Below, in pieces: positions 1-12,700 of a stretch of DNA of 64,000 nucleotides. Numbering within the stretch: position 1 is the first letter of the stretch; each line of letters opens with the position of its first letter. Source of the stretch: Thinopyrum elongatum (Eukaryota > Streptophyta > Magnoliopsida > Poales > Poaceae); the NCBI GenBank assembly GCA_011799875.1, contig CM022298.1, positions 51,714,434-51,778,433 of the forward strand, written 5' to 3'. Under the pieces are notes generated by a model. That model was not told the origin of the DNA and ran no database searches. It saw only the letters and a list, made by a program, of their open reading frames with translations. Both the position numbers and the translations under genes were made by a program.

Positions 1-2521
1 GTCATCCATGAAAACCTCAACAATCTTTTCACAAAAATCAGAGAATATAGCAGTCATACATCTTTGAAAGGTAGCAGGTGCATTGCATAAACCAAAAGGC
101 ATACGTCTATAAGCATAAGTTCCAAAAGGGCAAGTAAAGGTGGATTTCTCTTGATCAGGTTGTGAAACAGGTATTTGAGAGAAACCAGAATATCCATCAA
201 GAAAGCAAAAGTGTGTGTGTGCTTAGATAATCTTTCTAGCATTTGATCAATAAAAAGGCAGAGGGTAATGATCTTTTCTAGTTGCATTATTTAGTTTTCT
301 AAAATCAAATTACCATTCTATAGCCAGTAACAATTCTCTGTGGAATAAGTTCATTTTTAACATTAGGAACAACAGTAATACCTCCTTTCTTAGGAACACA
401 ATTTACAGGACTCATCCATCTACTATCAGCTATGGGATAGATTATAGCTGCTTCCAGAAGCATTAATATTTTAGTTCTTACCACTTCTTTCATTTTTGGA
501 TTCAATCATCGTTGATGATCAACAACGGGTTTAACATCGGGTTCCATATTAATCTTGTGCTGACAGAGAGTGGGACTAATGCCCTTAAGATCATCAAGAG
601 TATATCCAATAGCAGCACGGTGCTTCTTCAGAATTTTCAATAATCTTTCTACCTCATGTTCTGAAAGGTTAGCTCTAATAATAACATGATATATCTTTTT
701 CTCATCAAGATAAGCATATTTCAAAGTGTCAGGCAATTGTTTCACTAGGCAAATTATGCTGTCAATAGGCAAATTATGTTTGAGCAGAGGTCGTTGTTCA
801 AAGAAGATTTTATCTATTTCATTTCTTTCATGCATATGCTTATCATTTTCATGGTCTAGTAAACATTGTTCCAGTGGACCAGTAGGTGGTACAACAATAG
901 AAGCAAGACCAATTATTTCATCCTTACTAGGTAATTCTTTCTTATGAGGTTGTCTATTAAACTTGGAAAAATTAAATTCATGAGACTCATCACCAAAGCG
1001 GACACTGACAGTTTGTTTATGACAATCTATAGTAGCATTAGTAGTGTTAAACAACGGTCTACCAAAGATAGTGGGACAAAAGTCATCTTGTGGGGAACCA
1101 AGAACTAGAAAATCAGTAGGGTATTTTATTTTCCCACACAAGACTTCGACATCTCTGACAATCCCAAGTGGTGTGATGGTGTCTCCATTAGCAAGTTTAA
1201 TAGTAACATCTATGTCTTCTATCTCAGCGGGTGCTATGTCATTCATAATTTCTTGGTATAAGGTAAAAGGAGTAGCACTCACGCTAGCACCTAAATCACA
1301 TAAGCCATGATAACAATGATCTCTTGTTTTAACTGAGACAACGGGCATGCCAACTACGGGTCTATGTTTATCTTTTTCATCGGGTTTAGCAATTCTAGCA
1401 GCTTCATCATAAAAGTAAATAACATGCCCATCAATATTTTCTACCAAGAGATCTTTAACCATAGCAACACTAGGTTCTACCTTGATTTGGTCAGAAGGTT
1501 TTGGTGCTCTAATATTACTTTTGCGAACCACATTTGAAACTTTAGCATGTTCCTTTATCCTAACAGGGAAAGGTGTTTTTTCAATATAACCAGTAGGAAC
1601 AACTGGGTCAACATTGTAAATAATAGTTTCATCATTAGCTATGATCGGTTCTTCAATTTCTTCTTTAATAGGTGGGTGATATTTGAACCACATCTCCTTA
1701 GGGAGATCAACATGAGTAGCAAATGATTCACATAAAGAGGCTACTATCTTAGAGTCATGTCCATATTTAGTGCTAAACTTTTGGAAAGCATCGGTATTCA
1801 TAAAAGATTTAACACAATCAAACTTAAGCTTAATACTAGAATCTTTACCTTCGTCGAGTTCCCAATCTACAGAGTTGCGTTTAATTCTTTCCAAAAGATC
1901 CCACTGGAATTCAATAGTCTTCTTCTTAAAAGAACTAGTACAAGAAGTATCGAGCATGGATTGATCATCATGAGAAAGCCGAGCATAAAAATTCTGACTG
2001 GTAATTTCTCTTGAGAGCTCATGATTGGGGCATGAATATAACATTGACTTAAGCCTCCCCCAAGCTAGCGCGATACTTTCTCCTTCACGAGGCCAGAAGT
2101 TATATATATAATTCCGATCACGATGAACTAGATGCATAGGGTAATTTTTTTGGTGAAATTCCAGTTTCAATCGATTCCAGTTCCAAGATCCAATATCATC
2201 GCATAGCCTATACCATGCCAATGCTTTTCCCTTCAAAGATAAAGGGAAAACCTCCTTCTTAACTTCATCCCCGGGCAAACCTGCAAGCTTAAATAATCCA
2301 CATATTTCATCCACATATATCAAGTGCATATTAGGATGTTCAGTTCCATCTCTTGCATAAGGATTAGCTAGCAGTTGTTCTATCATACCCGAAGGAATTT
2401 CATAACCAATATTTTCAGTAGGTGCAGTAGGTTGAGGGGTAACTAATTGAGGTTCCGGTCGGGGTGAAGATACCCCGAACAAATCCCTCAAAGGATTGTT
2501 TTCCATAGTGACAAGTGACAA
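1..2521 (-). pseudogene. Athila-lineage Ty3/gypsy gag-protease-RT, truncated by the window edge
   Basis: Retrotransposon polyprotein read right to left. The 671-codon frame 2521-506 begins near a Met and holds a plant gag core at about residues 60-230 (FPLSLKGKALAWY, FHQKNYPMHL) and an aspartic protease with GLCDLGASVSATPF at about residue 410. It ends entering reverse transcriptase (HKINMEPDVKP). A TGA at 506-508, probably from an Arg codon, interrupts RT. The frame continues at 505-305 with SRWMSPVNCVPKKGG and VTGYRMVI, then shifts frame more than once between about 305 and 54. The window begins inside the RT active site, with FMDD readable on the minus strand at the first bases. Protease and RT style match the Athila lineage known from wheat and barley. 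The TGA and frameshifts make it non-functional. INT and the other LTR lie outside the window. Confidence 0.9.
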
Positions 2522-2580
2522 TAAATTTCAGCACACAATATAAATTTTTCCTTATCGAATTCCACTTACCAAGAGCGCTT

Positions 2581-2601
2581 CACTCCTCGGCAACGGCACC
2601 A
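2581..2601 (-). other. Primer binding site of the Athila-type element
   Basis: Minus-strand TGGTGCCGTTGCCGAGGAGT lies 11 bases inside the LTR end. It resembles the 3' end of a plant tRNA-Asp, the usual primer of Athila elements; the tRNA assignment is from memory of the family. Confidence 0.75.
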
Positions 2602-2612
2602 GAAAAGAGCCT

Positions 2613-4132
2613 TGATGACCCACAAGTATAGGGGATCAATCATAGTCCTTTCGATAAGTAAGAGTGTCGAACCCAATGAGGAGTAGAAGGAAATGAGAAG
2701 CGGTTTTTAGCAAGATAATGTCTGCAAGCACTGAAATTGTCGTTGATAGATAGTTTGATAGCAAGATAATTGTAACGAGCAAGTAACAGTAACAGTAAAT
2801 AAAGTGTAGCAAGGTAGCCCAATCCTTTTATGGCAAAGGACAGGCCAAAACAGTCTCTTATGATAAGCAAAGCATTCTTGAGGGTACACGGAAATTTCAC
2901 CATGCTACTTTCATCATGTTGGTTTGATTTGTGTTCACTACTTTGATAATTTGATATGTGGGTGGACCGGTGCTTAGGTGCTGTTCTTACATGAACAAAC
3001 CTCCTACTTATGATTAACCCCCTCGCAAGCATCTGCAACTACGAGAAAAGTATTAAGATAAAAATCTAACCATAGCATTAAACTTTTCGATCCAAATCGT
3101 TCCCTTACGAAGTAGCGCATAAACTAGGGTTTAAGCTTCTGTCACTCTAGCAACCCATCATCTGATAACTACTCCACAATGCATTCCCTTAGGCCCAAAT
3201 ATGGTGAAGTGCCATGTAGTCGACGTTCACATGACACCACTAAGGGAATCACAACATACATATCATCAAAATATCGAACACATGTCAAGTTCAAATGATT
3301 ACTTACAACATGACTTCTCCCGTGACCTCAAGAACAAAAGTAACTACTCACAAATGATAATCGTGCTCAAGATCAGAGGGGTATTAAATAGCATAATGGA
3401 TCTGAACATATAATCTTCCGCCAAATAAACCATATAGTAATCAACTACAAGATGTAAACAACACTACTAGTCACCCACAAGCACCAATCTAAGGTTCTGG
3501 TATAAAGATTGAACACAAGAGCTGAACTAGGGTTTGAGAGGAGATGGTGTTGTTGAAGATGTTGATGGAGATGGCCCTCCCAAAGATGGGAGAGTTGTTG
3601 GTGATGACTATGATGATGATTTCGCCCTCCGGGAGGAAAGTTCCCCCGGCGGAATCGCTCCGTCGGAGGGCAAAAGTGCTTCTGCCCAAGTTCTGCCTCG
3701 GGACGGCGGTGCTGCGTCCCGAAAGTCATCCCCTTATTTTTTTCTAGGTCAAAATGACTTATATACCAGAAGATGGGCACCGGAGGTGGGCCGAGGAGGG
3801 CACAACCCACCAGGGCGCGTCAGCGGAGCCTGGCACGCCCAGGTGGGTTATGCCCACCTGGTGGGCCTCCTTCGGTAGTTATTTGCTCCATTATTTTTCA
3901 TAAATTCCATAAAAATTCTCTGTGAAGTTTCAGCTTGTTTGGAGATGTGCAGAATAGGTAACTCTGACGTAGCTTTTTCAGGTCCAGAATTCCAGCTGCC
4001 GGTATTCTCCCTCTTTGTGTAAACCTTGCATATTATGAGAGAAAAGGCATTAGAAATACTCCAAAAAGCATTATTATGCATAAAAACAATATAAATAACA
4101 GTAGGAAATCATGATGCAAAATGGACGTATCA
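2613..4132 (-). repeat. 5' LTR of the Athila-type element
   Basis: On the minus strand the LTR begins TGATACGTCCATTTTGCATC at 4132 and ends TCATCA at 2613-2618, giving about 1,520 bp with TG...CA ends. The primer binding site follows on the internal side. The partner LTR is outside the window, so the 5-bp target duplication (ATGCT at 4133-4137 on this side) cannot be confirmed. Open frames inside it, such as around 3445-3878, overlap on both strands and look like chance frames in a GC-rich LTR. Confidence 0.85.
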
Positions 4133-4354
4133 ATGCTATAGGCCTTTATCACGCCAATCCATTTGGCGTGCTTCATTAGAGTGGATGTTCTGGAATGTTG
4201 CTTCTCGAAGTTGTGTTCGACTTCTCCTATTAAATGCCCCTTCGGCCGAGTACCCCCTACCGGCACTCCCCACACCCGTCCACGCTATCCATGTACAGTG
4301 CTTACCTCCCGTTGTTCACTGCGGATCTGTGCTAATCCCCACGGCCATCAGTCA

Positions 4355-5334
4355 ATGGACGATGAGGGGAGCTGTGGAGCTCAATCCCAGTTCGTAGAAC
4401 GCTGGTTGCACATTGTACGGCCGTGGAAATCTCATGGACATGGGGATCTCGCTCGCACAACAGATGTTACAACTACCCTCGAGATGGATGCACTTACCAA
4501 GCCTCCCTCTACTGTAAGTGTTTCAAATCCAGCGCACTTTATATTTTCATGCTTGTTCAAAATGTTTACAACTCATCACTTCTCCTCCTGAACTACATCG
4601 TAGGAAATGGTTCGAGCAGCTCTGCAGGCCATAGATCTAGAGCACGCGCTCCACTTGTTCAAGACCAATATAGATGATAGGAAGCAGCTCTCAGTCAAAG
4701 CAGTTAATGAGCCCCAACGGATAGACGAAGCATCTGTAGCTCATGTTTACGATTTGATCAAGAGTGTTGTGAAGTTAGAGGGCGAAAACAACGACATCCC
4801 CAATTCGATGCCTTCTACTACAACTGTAAGTAATGCATAGAAAATCCAAATACTTGGTCATTGCAAGACTTTATTAAGAACACTCATGCCCTCACGGTGT
4901 GCCTATAGATAGCAGGTGCGAATTCGTCAGCCCAGTTCTCCCTGGAGGAGAAGGAGCGAGGGAGACGACTTAGGGACGCATTTTTTGCTTGGATGAACAG
5001 TGGTATGGAACGTAGCACGGCCAAAAAGATCTTCGCTAATGGTGGACTCATATAGGCGTAGTTGAAGGAGTATCTGAGGACAAACCGTCACAAACTGCAT
5101 CTGCTGCAAATATGCATTTTGATGGAAGCCAATGAGGAGGAGAGAAATCAGATGGGTCCTAGTGCCAGGGAGCTAGCATATCCCATGAAATCCATTACGT
5201 GGACTATCCTTGAAGGCGCGTCTCCGAATCCGGAGCAGGCTGTGCGATGGTCCTTCCTATGCGAGCGGACACCGTTGTTGGATTCCCCTGAAGAGTGTGC
5301 TGCATTTCTTCCCCTACCCCGGTTGGGTGGCTAA
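4355..5334 (+). pseudogene. Three-exon plant gene remnant, family not recognised
   Basis: Not recognised. The model has three exons with canonical GT-AG borders and all phase 0: 4355-4513 (53 codons from ATG, starting MDDEGSCGAQ), 4604-4825 (74 codons, EMVRAALQAIDLEHALHLFK) and 4909-5055. The third exon encodes a charged helical stretch (FSLEEKERGRRLRDAFFAWM). It stops at TAG 5053-5055, with a second TAG at 5059-5061. The same frame then continues open for 91 codons (LKEYLRTNRHKLHLLQ ... PLPRLGG) to a stop at 5332-5334. Both TAGs are probably decayed CAG codons, which would make this one protein of about 265 residues. Alternatively it is a genuine 175-residue protein. Clean introns argue for a real former gene. 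The CACTA element is inserted a few bases downstream. Confidence 0.55.
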
Positions 5335-5342
5335 TCATGTAA

Positions 5343-5367
5343 AACTATAGGAATCAGCTGATTTGCC
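5343..5367 (+). repeat. CACTA left terminal inverted repeat
   Basis: AACTATAGGAATCAGCTG followed by ATTTGCC. It pairs imperfectly with the right end; the shared core is ACTA..AG.AA.CAG...ATTTGCC. The terminal C is mutated to A. Confidence 0.8.
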
Positions 5368-5860
5368 ATCTGGCATGGCAGATAGCAAAGGACCAAAAAG
5401 CTGAAGGCAAAGGTCTTTGCCGTCAGCCTCGGATGGCAAACATGCCAGGCAAAGTAAGTTATGGTAAACAGCTGATTTGCCTTCTATTTTCTGCCAGCGG
5501 ATGGCAAAGACCCCTTTGCCGTCGGTGGCAGACGGCAAAGAAGGTGGACGGCAAATTGGGGACGTTAGCCACGTTAGGTGGCTAATTGGAGGCTTTGTCG
5601 TCTGCCAGTTGACGGCAAACATGCCCTCCCCTTTGCCGTCTGCCATCTGACATTAGCAGACGCATCATGCCCTCCTCCCTCTTTGCCATCTGCTACAGAT
5701 GGCAAACCACCCCGCTCTTTGCCGTCTGTCACAGACGGCAAACCACCCCGCTCTTTGCTGTCTGCCACAGATGGCAAAGTGACCAAATGGGTCAGCTCGC
5801 AAGTTTCACAGGTTGCTGCCACGTGGCCTCTTTGCTGTGTGTGGCAGACGGCAAAGAGGC
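5368..5860. repeat. CACTA 3' subterminal repeats (TNPA-binding-type palindromes)
   Basis: Many copies of short palindromic units such as GCCGTCTGCCACAGACGGCA with one- to two-base variants, for example near 5510-5545, 5600-5650 and 5680-5780. Subterminal repeats of CACTA elements are the known binding targets of the TNPA-type protein. Open frames across this block are by-products of the repeat. Confidence 0.8.
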
Positions 5861-6207
5861 TGCACTGCCTCTTTTTTTCTATTTTTTCCTATATCCAAGC
5901 ATTTTCACTACAAATATATGATATATATATATATATATTTCACAGGGCAATTTCACAGCAAACATATGACATATCGAACACATAAGTTTCATCATACATA
6001 CATATCCAACACATAGTTCCATCCATATATATTACAATAGTTTCATCCATATAGCAAGTTCCACGTTGTTCATCGATACAAAAGAAAAATAGAAAGGGAA
6101 AACAAGCACTCCATCAATGCAAGCTTCCGTGAAGTGAATGAAATCTGCAAAATGGGAAACAAGAAAATTAGAAGAAGACTAGAAGAAGAAGAAGAAGTAT
6201 ATCAAAT

Positions 6208-7035
6208 TTATGAGCTAACTTAGGTAAAAACGACATTTATGAGCTAACTTAGGTAAAATGGATCATTTATGAGCTAACTTAGGTAAAATGGATCATTTAT
6301 GAGCTAACTTAGCTAAAATGGATCATTTATGAGCTAACTTAGCTAAAATGGATCATTTCGGAGCTAACCTAGGTAAAATGGATCATTTTGGAGCTAACTT
6401 AGGTAAAATGGATCATTTTGGAGCTAACCTAGGTAATTATGCCATTATTGAGGTAACTAAGCATATTATGTCATTTTTGACATAAGTAAGCTAAGTATAG
6501 GTCATTGTTGAGCTAACCTAGGTAACTAAGCATATTAGAGCTAACTTAGGTCATTGTGGAGCTAACTTAGGTAAAATAGATCATTTTAGAGGTAACTTAG
6601 AGAAAAAGGTTCATTTTGGAGCTAACCTAGGTATTATGCCATTTTTGAGTTAACTAAGCATATTATGCCATTTTTTACATAAGTAAGTTAAGTATAGGTC
6701 ATTATTGAGCTAACCTAGGTAACTAAGCATATTAGAGCTAACTTAGCATATTAGAGCTAACTTAGGTCATTTTGTAGCTAACTTAGGTAAAATGGATTAT
6801 TTTGGAGCTAACTTAGGTAAAATAGATCATTTTGGAGCTAACATAGGTAATTATGCCATTTTTGAGTTAACGAAGCATTTTATGCCATTTTTGACATAAG
6901 TAAGCTAAGTATATGTCATTATTGAGCTAACCTAGGTAACTAAGCATATTAGAGCTAACTTAGCATATTAGAGCTAACTTAGGTCATTATGGTAAGCATA
7001 TTGGAGGAAATAAAGCTAAGTCTAGGTCATTATGC
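6208..7035. repeat. AT-rich 30-bp tandem array inside the CACTA element
   Basis: The unit GAGCTAACTTAGGTAAAATG plus GATCATTTAT repeats with 30-bp period from about 6208 to 6430. It then becomes a mixed higher-order array of degenerate units (GAGCTAACCTAGGTAA, GACATAAGTAAGCTAAG, CTAAGCATATTA) to about 7035. It lies between the TNPA-like gene and the 3' subterminal repeats. No coding potential is seen. Confidence 0.9.
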
Positions 7036-7072
7036 ATTTGTTAAGCAAAACACTAGAGAAAACTTACCGTCA

Positions 7073-9517
7073 TCACGGAGGTGAATCACCGGGGTTGCTC
7101 GTGCTTGTACCACCTGGAGAAGGATCGTGCGATGCTTGTCTAGAGTTACGCTACACCAAAGATCATTTGCAATGTTTTGTTAGCATGATGACACTCAAAT
7201 GTTAAGACAAGTAACTAATGACCATTCAAATGAAACTCGCCGTGGTCCCCAGAGCAATGACTGGCATTAGTGGAGGGTCTGACTGGCCTTCTCGCACACA
7301 GACTACACATTTGGTTTTCACGAGTCAGTCATACTAGTTAGTAATGAAACGAACATTACGTGCATGATTTGGCTAATATGCAGAAGAAACTTACCACGAG
7401 GAGCTCGTACATGGCCCGGTTCTGCATGTCATTCCATGCCCTCTCCTCCTCCATTATCCTAGCCGTCCTCTTGTCCAACTCCCGCTCCTTCTCCGCCGCC
7501 TGCCGGTCCCTCTACGCCAGAACCGCCTGGGTTCTATCTCTCTCTCTCTCTGAAGCGCAGCCTGCAACACCACTCCTTGTTAGCATTGTAAGCAACGATG
7601 GCCGCACACACAATGTAATGGAGGAAAGATAGCTGAGTCCGTATAAGTAACCTCGAAGGTGAGCTCAACTGGCCATTGATGAGGCCTCATCTCAGGAGCG
7701 GAGCTCGACTGGCATGCCTTGATCTCCGGGAGAGTGCTAGGACAACGTATAAGTCCATCTCCAATGGCTATCGAGCCATGGGACCTCCCGCCACCAGATA
7801 TCATCACCAGCTCTGGATCAATGGGACCCTGGCTCGGGTTAAAGTCCTCCCCTTTCCTCGCCTCCCCCTCATCTCTGTACCTCACGAGCTTGTTATGGTA
7901 GGAGATGTTGGTGAAGTTCTCTGGATGATCGAGGTCAGACAGAGAGAATGCATTGACCTTCTTGTACGAGGCAGTATGGGCCATGCCATAGAGGTCATAC
8001 ACCTCTGGCACCTCTGCCTTATTAAGTCACGCCTGAAAGAGAGGAATAGAGTAAATTAGTAATTAAAGGGATCAGGCTGCTAGCATGAAGAATGAATTGC
8101 ATGAATCATGAAGCAAACCACATACCCAGTTCCGCCTGAACTGATATAAGTTGGCGCTGCCTTGATGGTGTGGCACACCTTCCATTTGGGCACGCTGGTC
8201 CTTGGCATTGTTGTGGAGGGCTAGCCATTCATCTGAGCACCACTCATCGACCAACACCTCCCAACAATCTATCTGATCCACACACTACCTCGGGGGCACC
8301 TAAGTTAGTAAAGAGAAACTTGAGCGCTACGCCTACGAATCAAATCAAGGAAACTAAGTACAAGGCCTTAAGAATAGGTAATTACTGTCATGTACTGCTC
8401 CTTCTTCAGAAACTTTCCACGGCATGCCGACTTGGCCTTCTTAATACCACGCGAGGCGTAGTATTCTCGAACAGCCTGCACCCGATCCTCGTGACGTAAG
8501 TTTTGTAGTAGGCGCTTGCACTCGGTATCGATAACCTGTGCCGCGGCCTCCTCGTATCCCTCCTCACACCTGTAGAAGGTCTGCAATCAAACGAGACAAC
8601 ATTAATTTTTACAATAACAAGCTAGTTGAAGATTTTTAATTGTGTAAATGAGAAATTAATTACCCAGAACTTTCTGATCACCATGTCTGCCATCGTGTGG
8701 CACAAGACACTGTCGATCATCTCCTCCGGCGGGGCCGGGGCAGCCAAGTAGTACTCCCAGCTCAATCCTAGCTGTGGAAGCTGACCCTCACCAGGCAACG
8801 TGACAAACCCCGGGAAGTTTTGCCGGCAAAGCACACCAAGGACGGTGTTGGGCCTGCGGACATCCGGAGCGTGGTCCCAACCCCTGCCGTATGACAAGGC
8901 CAACACATTAGATATTTGAAGAAACGTGAAGGCAAAAGGTACGAAAAGAGTAAATCCACTTACCTCTCCCCATCAGGGAAAATCAACCACCTCTACTCGT
9001 GGGTCGCCGGCAGGGGCGGGAGCCGTGTACAACCACGCTGGTAGACGATGCCCCCCTCAACCACCTCGCCCTCGCTTTCATCCGGATCCCCACCACCATC
9101 TGCATGGCCACTCTGCCCCACAGGCGGATCCGGCCAGGTACCCCATCCAGACATCTCCTGGTCCGGAGTCTCGGGGGCCGAAGTCTCATGGGCCAAAGGC
9201 CCGTCGACCCGAGGCTTGTGGACCGGAATCCGCATAGCCTCCTCCTCAGACGTGTCCACCCTAGCAGTCCTGTGCTCGGGTGAATCAGCTGGGGGTGGCG
9301 GCGAGAAAGGCGTAGGATCCTGCCTACCTCTCCCACGGCCACGTCCTCTGCGACCTCCTCTCCCGGTGGGCAACGACGCCGACGAAGAAGCGCCCACCGG
9401 TGAAGCCAAACCCTCGTACAATGCTCTCCGGAGAGGTATGGGTTGAAGGGAAGTACCACTCCCACCACGCGCCGACGAAGAAGGAGCCTCGGAGCACTCC
9501 TTACCCGCGCCCACCAT
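7073..9517 (-). pseudogene. TNPA-like second gene of the CACTA element (plant transposase_24 type)
   Basis: Multi-exon gene read leftward. Exon stretches visible by frame and GT-AG borders are 9517-8993 (basic and Pro/Ser-rich N-terminus, MVGAGKECSEAPSSSARGG), about 8895-8665 (FPGFVTLPGEGQLPQLGLSW), 8583-8388 (CKRLLQNLRHEDRVQAVREY then ACRGKFLKKEQYM), about 8290-8130 (DEWCSDEWLALHNNAKDQRA, FRRNWV), about 8030-7655 (EVPEVYDLYGMAHT), a coiled-coil exon near 7510-7390 (AAEKERELDKRTARIMEEER) and a short last exon ending at 7073 (NPGDSPP). This is the layout of the plant Ptta/En_Spm protein family, whose members bind subterminal repeats. One TGA precedes the YDLYG exon, probably a decayed Trp codon, so I call it a pseudogene, although most exons are still open. 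Confidence 0.75.
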
Positions 9518-9540
9518 CTTTCAACACCTGCCATGACAAA

Positions 9541-9667
9541 GAGTAAATGAAATTAGTACAACATAAAAAAATTTAATACCGACATGAATAATAATTTGTG
9601 TATAACTTAAGTGTATCATGATCAAGTACAACATAAAAAAATTGAATACCTAACATGAACTAACAAC

Positions 9668-9698
<31 letters not shown>

Positions 9699-9723
9699 AT
9701 ACAAATTGAATACATGACATGAA
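9541..9723. other. Intergenic spacer between the CACTA genes with a (TA)n microsatellite
   Basis: AT-rich spacer between the start of the TNPA-like gene and the 3' end of TNP2. It contains an (AT)n run at about 9668-9692 and a direct repeat of about 35 bp around the word AAGTACAACATAAAAAAATT. No gene is seen. Confidence 0.6.
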
Positions 9724-12700
9724 CTAATAATAATCTTTATCGTCTATATATGCTCCGGGGTCAATAAATGCATCATCATCACTATCATGAATGACGTGCT
9801 CATCGGGTTCAGCGGCATCAACATGTGGAAGGCCACCTATATATAATCGGTCAAGCATTGACAGGTCATCCGCAACAGTAACCTCTTCTTGTTTCTGCTC
9901 TTCTTGTTCCGGCTCAGGTGTGAAGTCGGATTCACTGTCGCTGTCTACTTCAATGTTCTGGGGTGAAGTAGAGCATTTCTTGAAACGTTTTTTGGAAAGA
10001 CATGTTTCTTGGACGAATTCTCCTTCATATGTGTCTGGGTTAATGTGAGGTTCATAATTCTCTTCATTGGGGGGAGGTGGTATAACACGTGGTGGCACTT
10101 CATAAATGACATCCCAACCATTTAGATTTGGATCAGTTTGGCAGGCACACGGTAGATAGAAAACTTGGGCCGCCTGTTGAGCCATAATATAGACATCAGG
10201 AACATCTAAATGGGTGCTTTGTTTGATTTCGACTAGCCCTATATGTTCATGAGTCCTTCTAGTCTCCTTCAGCTGGAACCAATAACATTTGAAGACTACG
10301 ACGTTCGGTGGGTTTTCACCATAGAATAGAGGTTCATAAATTGCTTCAACTCTCCCATAATACTCGGTACCACCTTCGCCGATAGCAGAGACACAACAAT
10401 TTGTAGACTTTCGATCGGCCATAGATAGCTCTTTGCCGAAGGTACGAAAGCGATACCCCTTGATGTCGTATTTTTCAAATGAACGGACCTTATAGTCAAA
10501 ACCATTAGTGACTTGTCTCAATTCGGCGTCCATACACTCTGAATTAGCCTACAAGTTTAATACGAAAGGATTGTTGCATTAGCCGCAAATAAGACGAAGG
10601 AATGAGAATGGTCTAATAGAAATTACCGTTTGTTTGAACCAAGAGATGAAACCGGGAAAGCCGCCTCCATGCTTTGCCAGAAGCTCATACTCATCGATGG
10701 ATTCCTTTTGGATCACCGCTCCATCCAAGAATTTGGCGACGTATCGATTGTATAAAATATCCAGGAATAAGAGCAGTTCAAAGGAATTAGAAATTGCGAA
10801 ACAATGTACCGCGAGAACTTACATGATGTACGACCGCACTTCTGTTATGCTGTTGAAGATATACAATGAAATGGTCCACCATTCTTCAACATCCAACGAT
10901 AATGTTTTGAAGCACAAGCCGGTGCGAGATCCCTTTGAATTGGCTGAGGTTGGATCCACCTTTTTTCAGGTCGCCAGCATTGTACCAAGGCTTTGGATTA
11001 TGTAAATGACGATTTTTGGCTTCGTAGTGTACTGTCACCAAGTTTGCCGCCTCCTCAGTAATGAATGCCTCAGCCATCGATGCTTTAATTCTACGTTTAT
11101 TTTTACATTTTGCTCTAAGCATCTTTTGCATCCTCTCAGTTGCGTAGCAGCAACGATTTTGCAAGGGCCCCCCCAATCTTGCCTCGGTCGGGAGATGCAA
11201 AACCAAGTGCTGCAATGGATTAAAGAAGCCCGGCGGAAAGATCTGCTCTAACTTGCAGATCAACTCCGGCACCAACTCTTCCATTTCTTCTAGCACGCCA
11301 GACGATAGTTCTTTCGCACAAAGAACACGGAAGAAATAGCTCAGCTCTGCCAGTTCTAGCCATTCATCCTCAGGGATGAAGCCACGCAACATCACCGGCA
11401 TTACCCGCTCAATCCATATGTGCCAATCATGACTCTTGAGACCAAATATTTTCAATTTTTCAAGACTCGCTCCCCTCTTTAGATTCACTGCATGCCCATC
11501 GGGGAACATCAACTGCATTTACACCCACAAGATAATTTCCCTCGTAGCTGGCCTTCCAAGATTGAACCATGCCTTTGGCTTCGTCCAGTTATACTTTCCT
11601 TTTGGTTCTTGCATGTTTTGTAACGGTCTATCACATAGCGCCTCCTGATCGACTCTAGCCTTAGTATTATCCTTTGACTTCCCCTCTATGCCGAACAATG
11701 TACCAAAAAGGGCCTCGGCGATATTCTTTTCAGTGTGCATCATGTCGATGTTGTGTGGGCTAAGGCAGATCTCACAAGCATGTCTTGTGAGTCCAGGCGT
11801 GTTTTGAATTATACCCCTTGAAATACCCTGGACGCTCTGGATCTAGCTCGAGAGCGTTTAACTGATCCAGGGTCTCTTGGCCTGTCAACACAGGTGGTGT
11901 AGAGTTTTTGACAACTCTACCTTTGATGAAGTTCTTCTTGTCTTTCCTGGACTTATGGCGAGGATCCAGGAACTTTCTATGCAAGTCGAAGCAAGAAAAC
12001 TTGTAACCTGCCTGCAGCCAATGAAACTAAAGAGCTGCCTTGCATGTGGGGCATGGGAACCTTCCATGCACACACCAGCCAACGAATACCGCATACGCCA
12101 GCAAGTCATGCATCGAGTACGTGTACCAGACACGCATTATGAAGTTCTGTTTGCTAGCGGCGTCGTATGTTTTGAACCCATTATCCCAAGTTTCTTGCAA
12201 TTCATCCTTGAGCGGTTGCATGTACACATTCACATTCTTCCCCGGATATTTGGGCCCTAGAATTATCAACGTCAGGAAAATGTTCTTTCTTTGCATAATC
12301 TGTCCGGGGGGAGATTGAGTGTAATGACAAATACGGGCCAACAACTGTATTGGGTTGCCGTCAGACCAAACACACTGAACCCATCCATACTGATGGCGAC
12401 TCGAGAATTCCTTGGATCTGCCCTTTTTTTCTCATGTAATGCATTGAAGCGCTTCCACGCAGAACCATCCGATGTGTGTACCATCATCAGATTCCCATCT
12501 GCATCTAGTTCGGTTCTTTTGCCCATTTTGTGCCATGTCATCTATCTTGCCGTCTCTTTGACCATGAAAAGATGTTGAAGTCTTGGTACAATTGGCAAAT
12601 ACCGAAGAACATTAACGGGGATTTTGGTCCGTGTCTTCTCACCCATACGTTGTCTACCACAACATACCTGGAAGACTTGCAAATGGGACAATAGTTGAGG

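Noticed and set aside
3445..3878. Frames of 66-121 codons on both strands
   Set aside because: Inside the Athila-type LTR, which is normally non-coding; no domain.
6208..7035. CRISPR-like regularly spaced repeats
   Set aside because: Continuous tandem array without unique spacers, in a plant DNA transposon.
8983..9534. Arg/Leu-rich frame of 183 codons overlapping the TNPA-like first exon
   Set aside because: Shadow frame of a GC-rich coding exon; the neighbouring frame has the better composition and links to the next exons.
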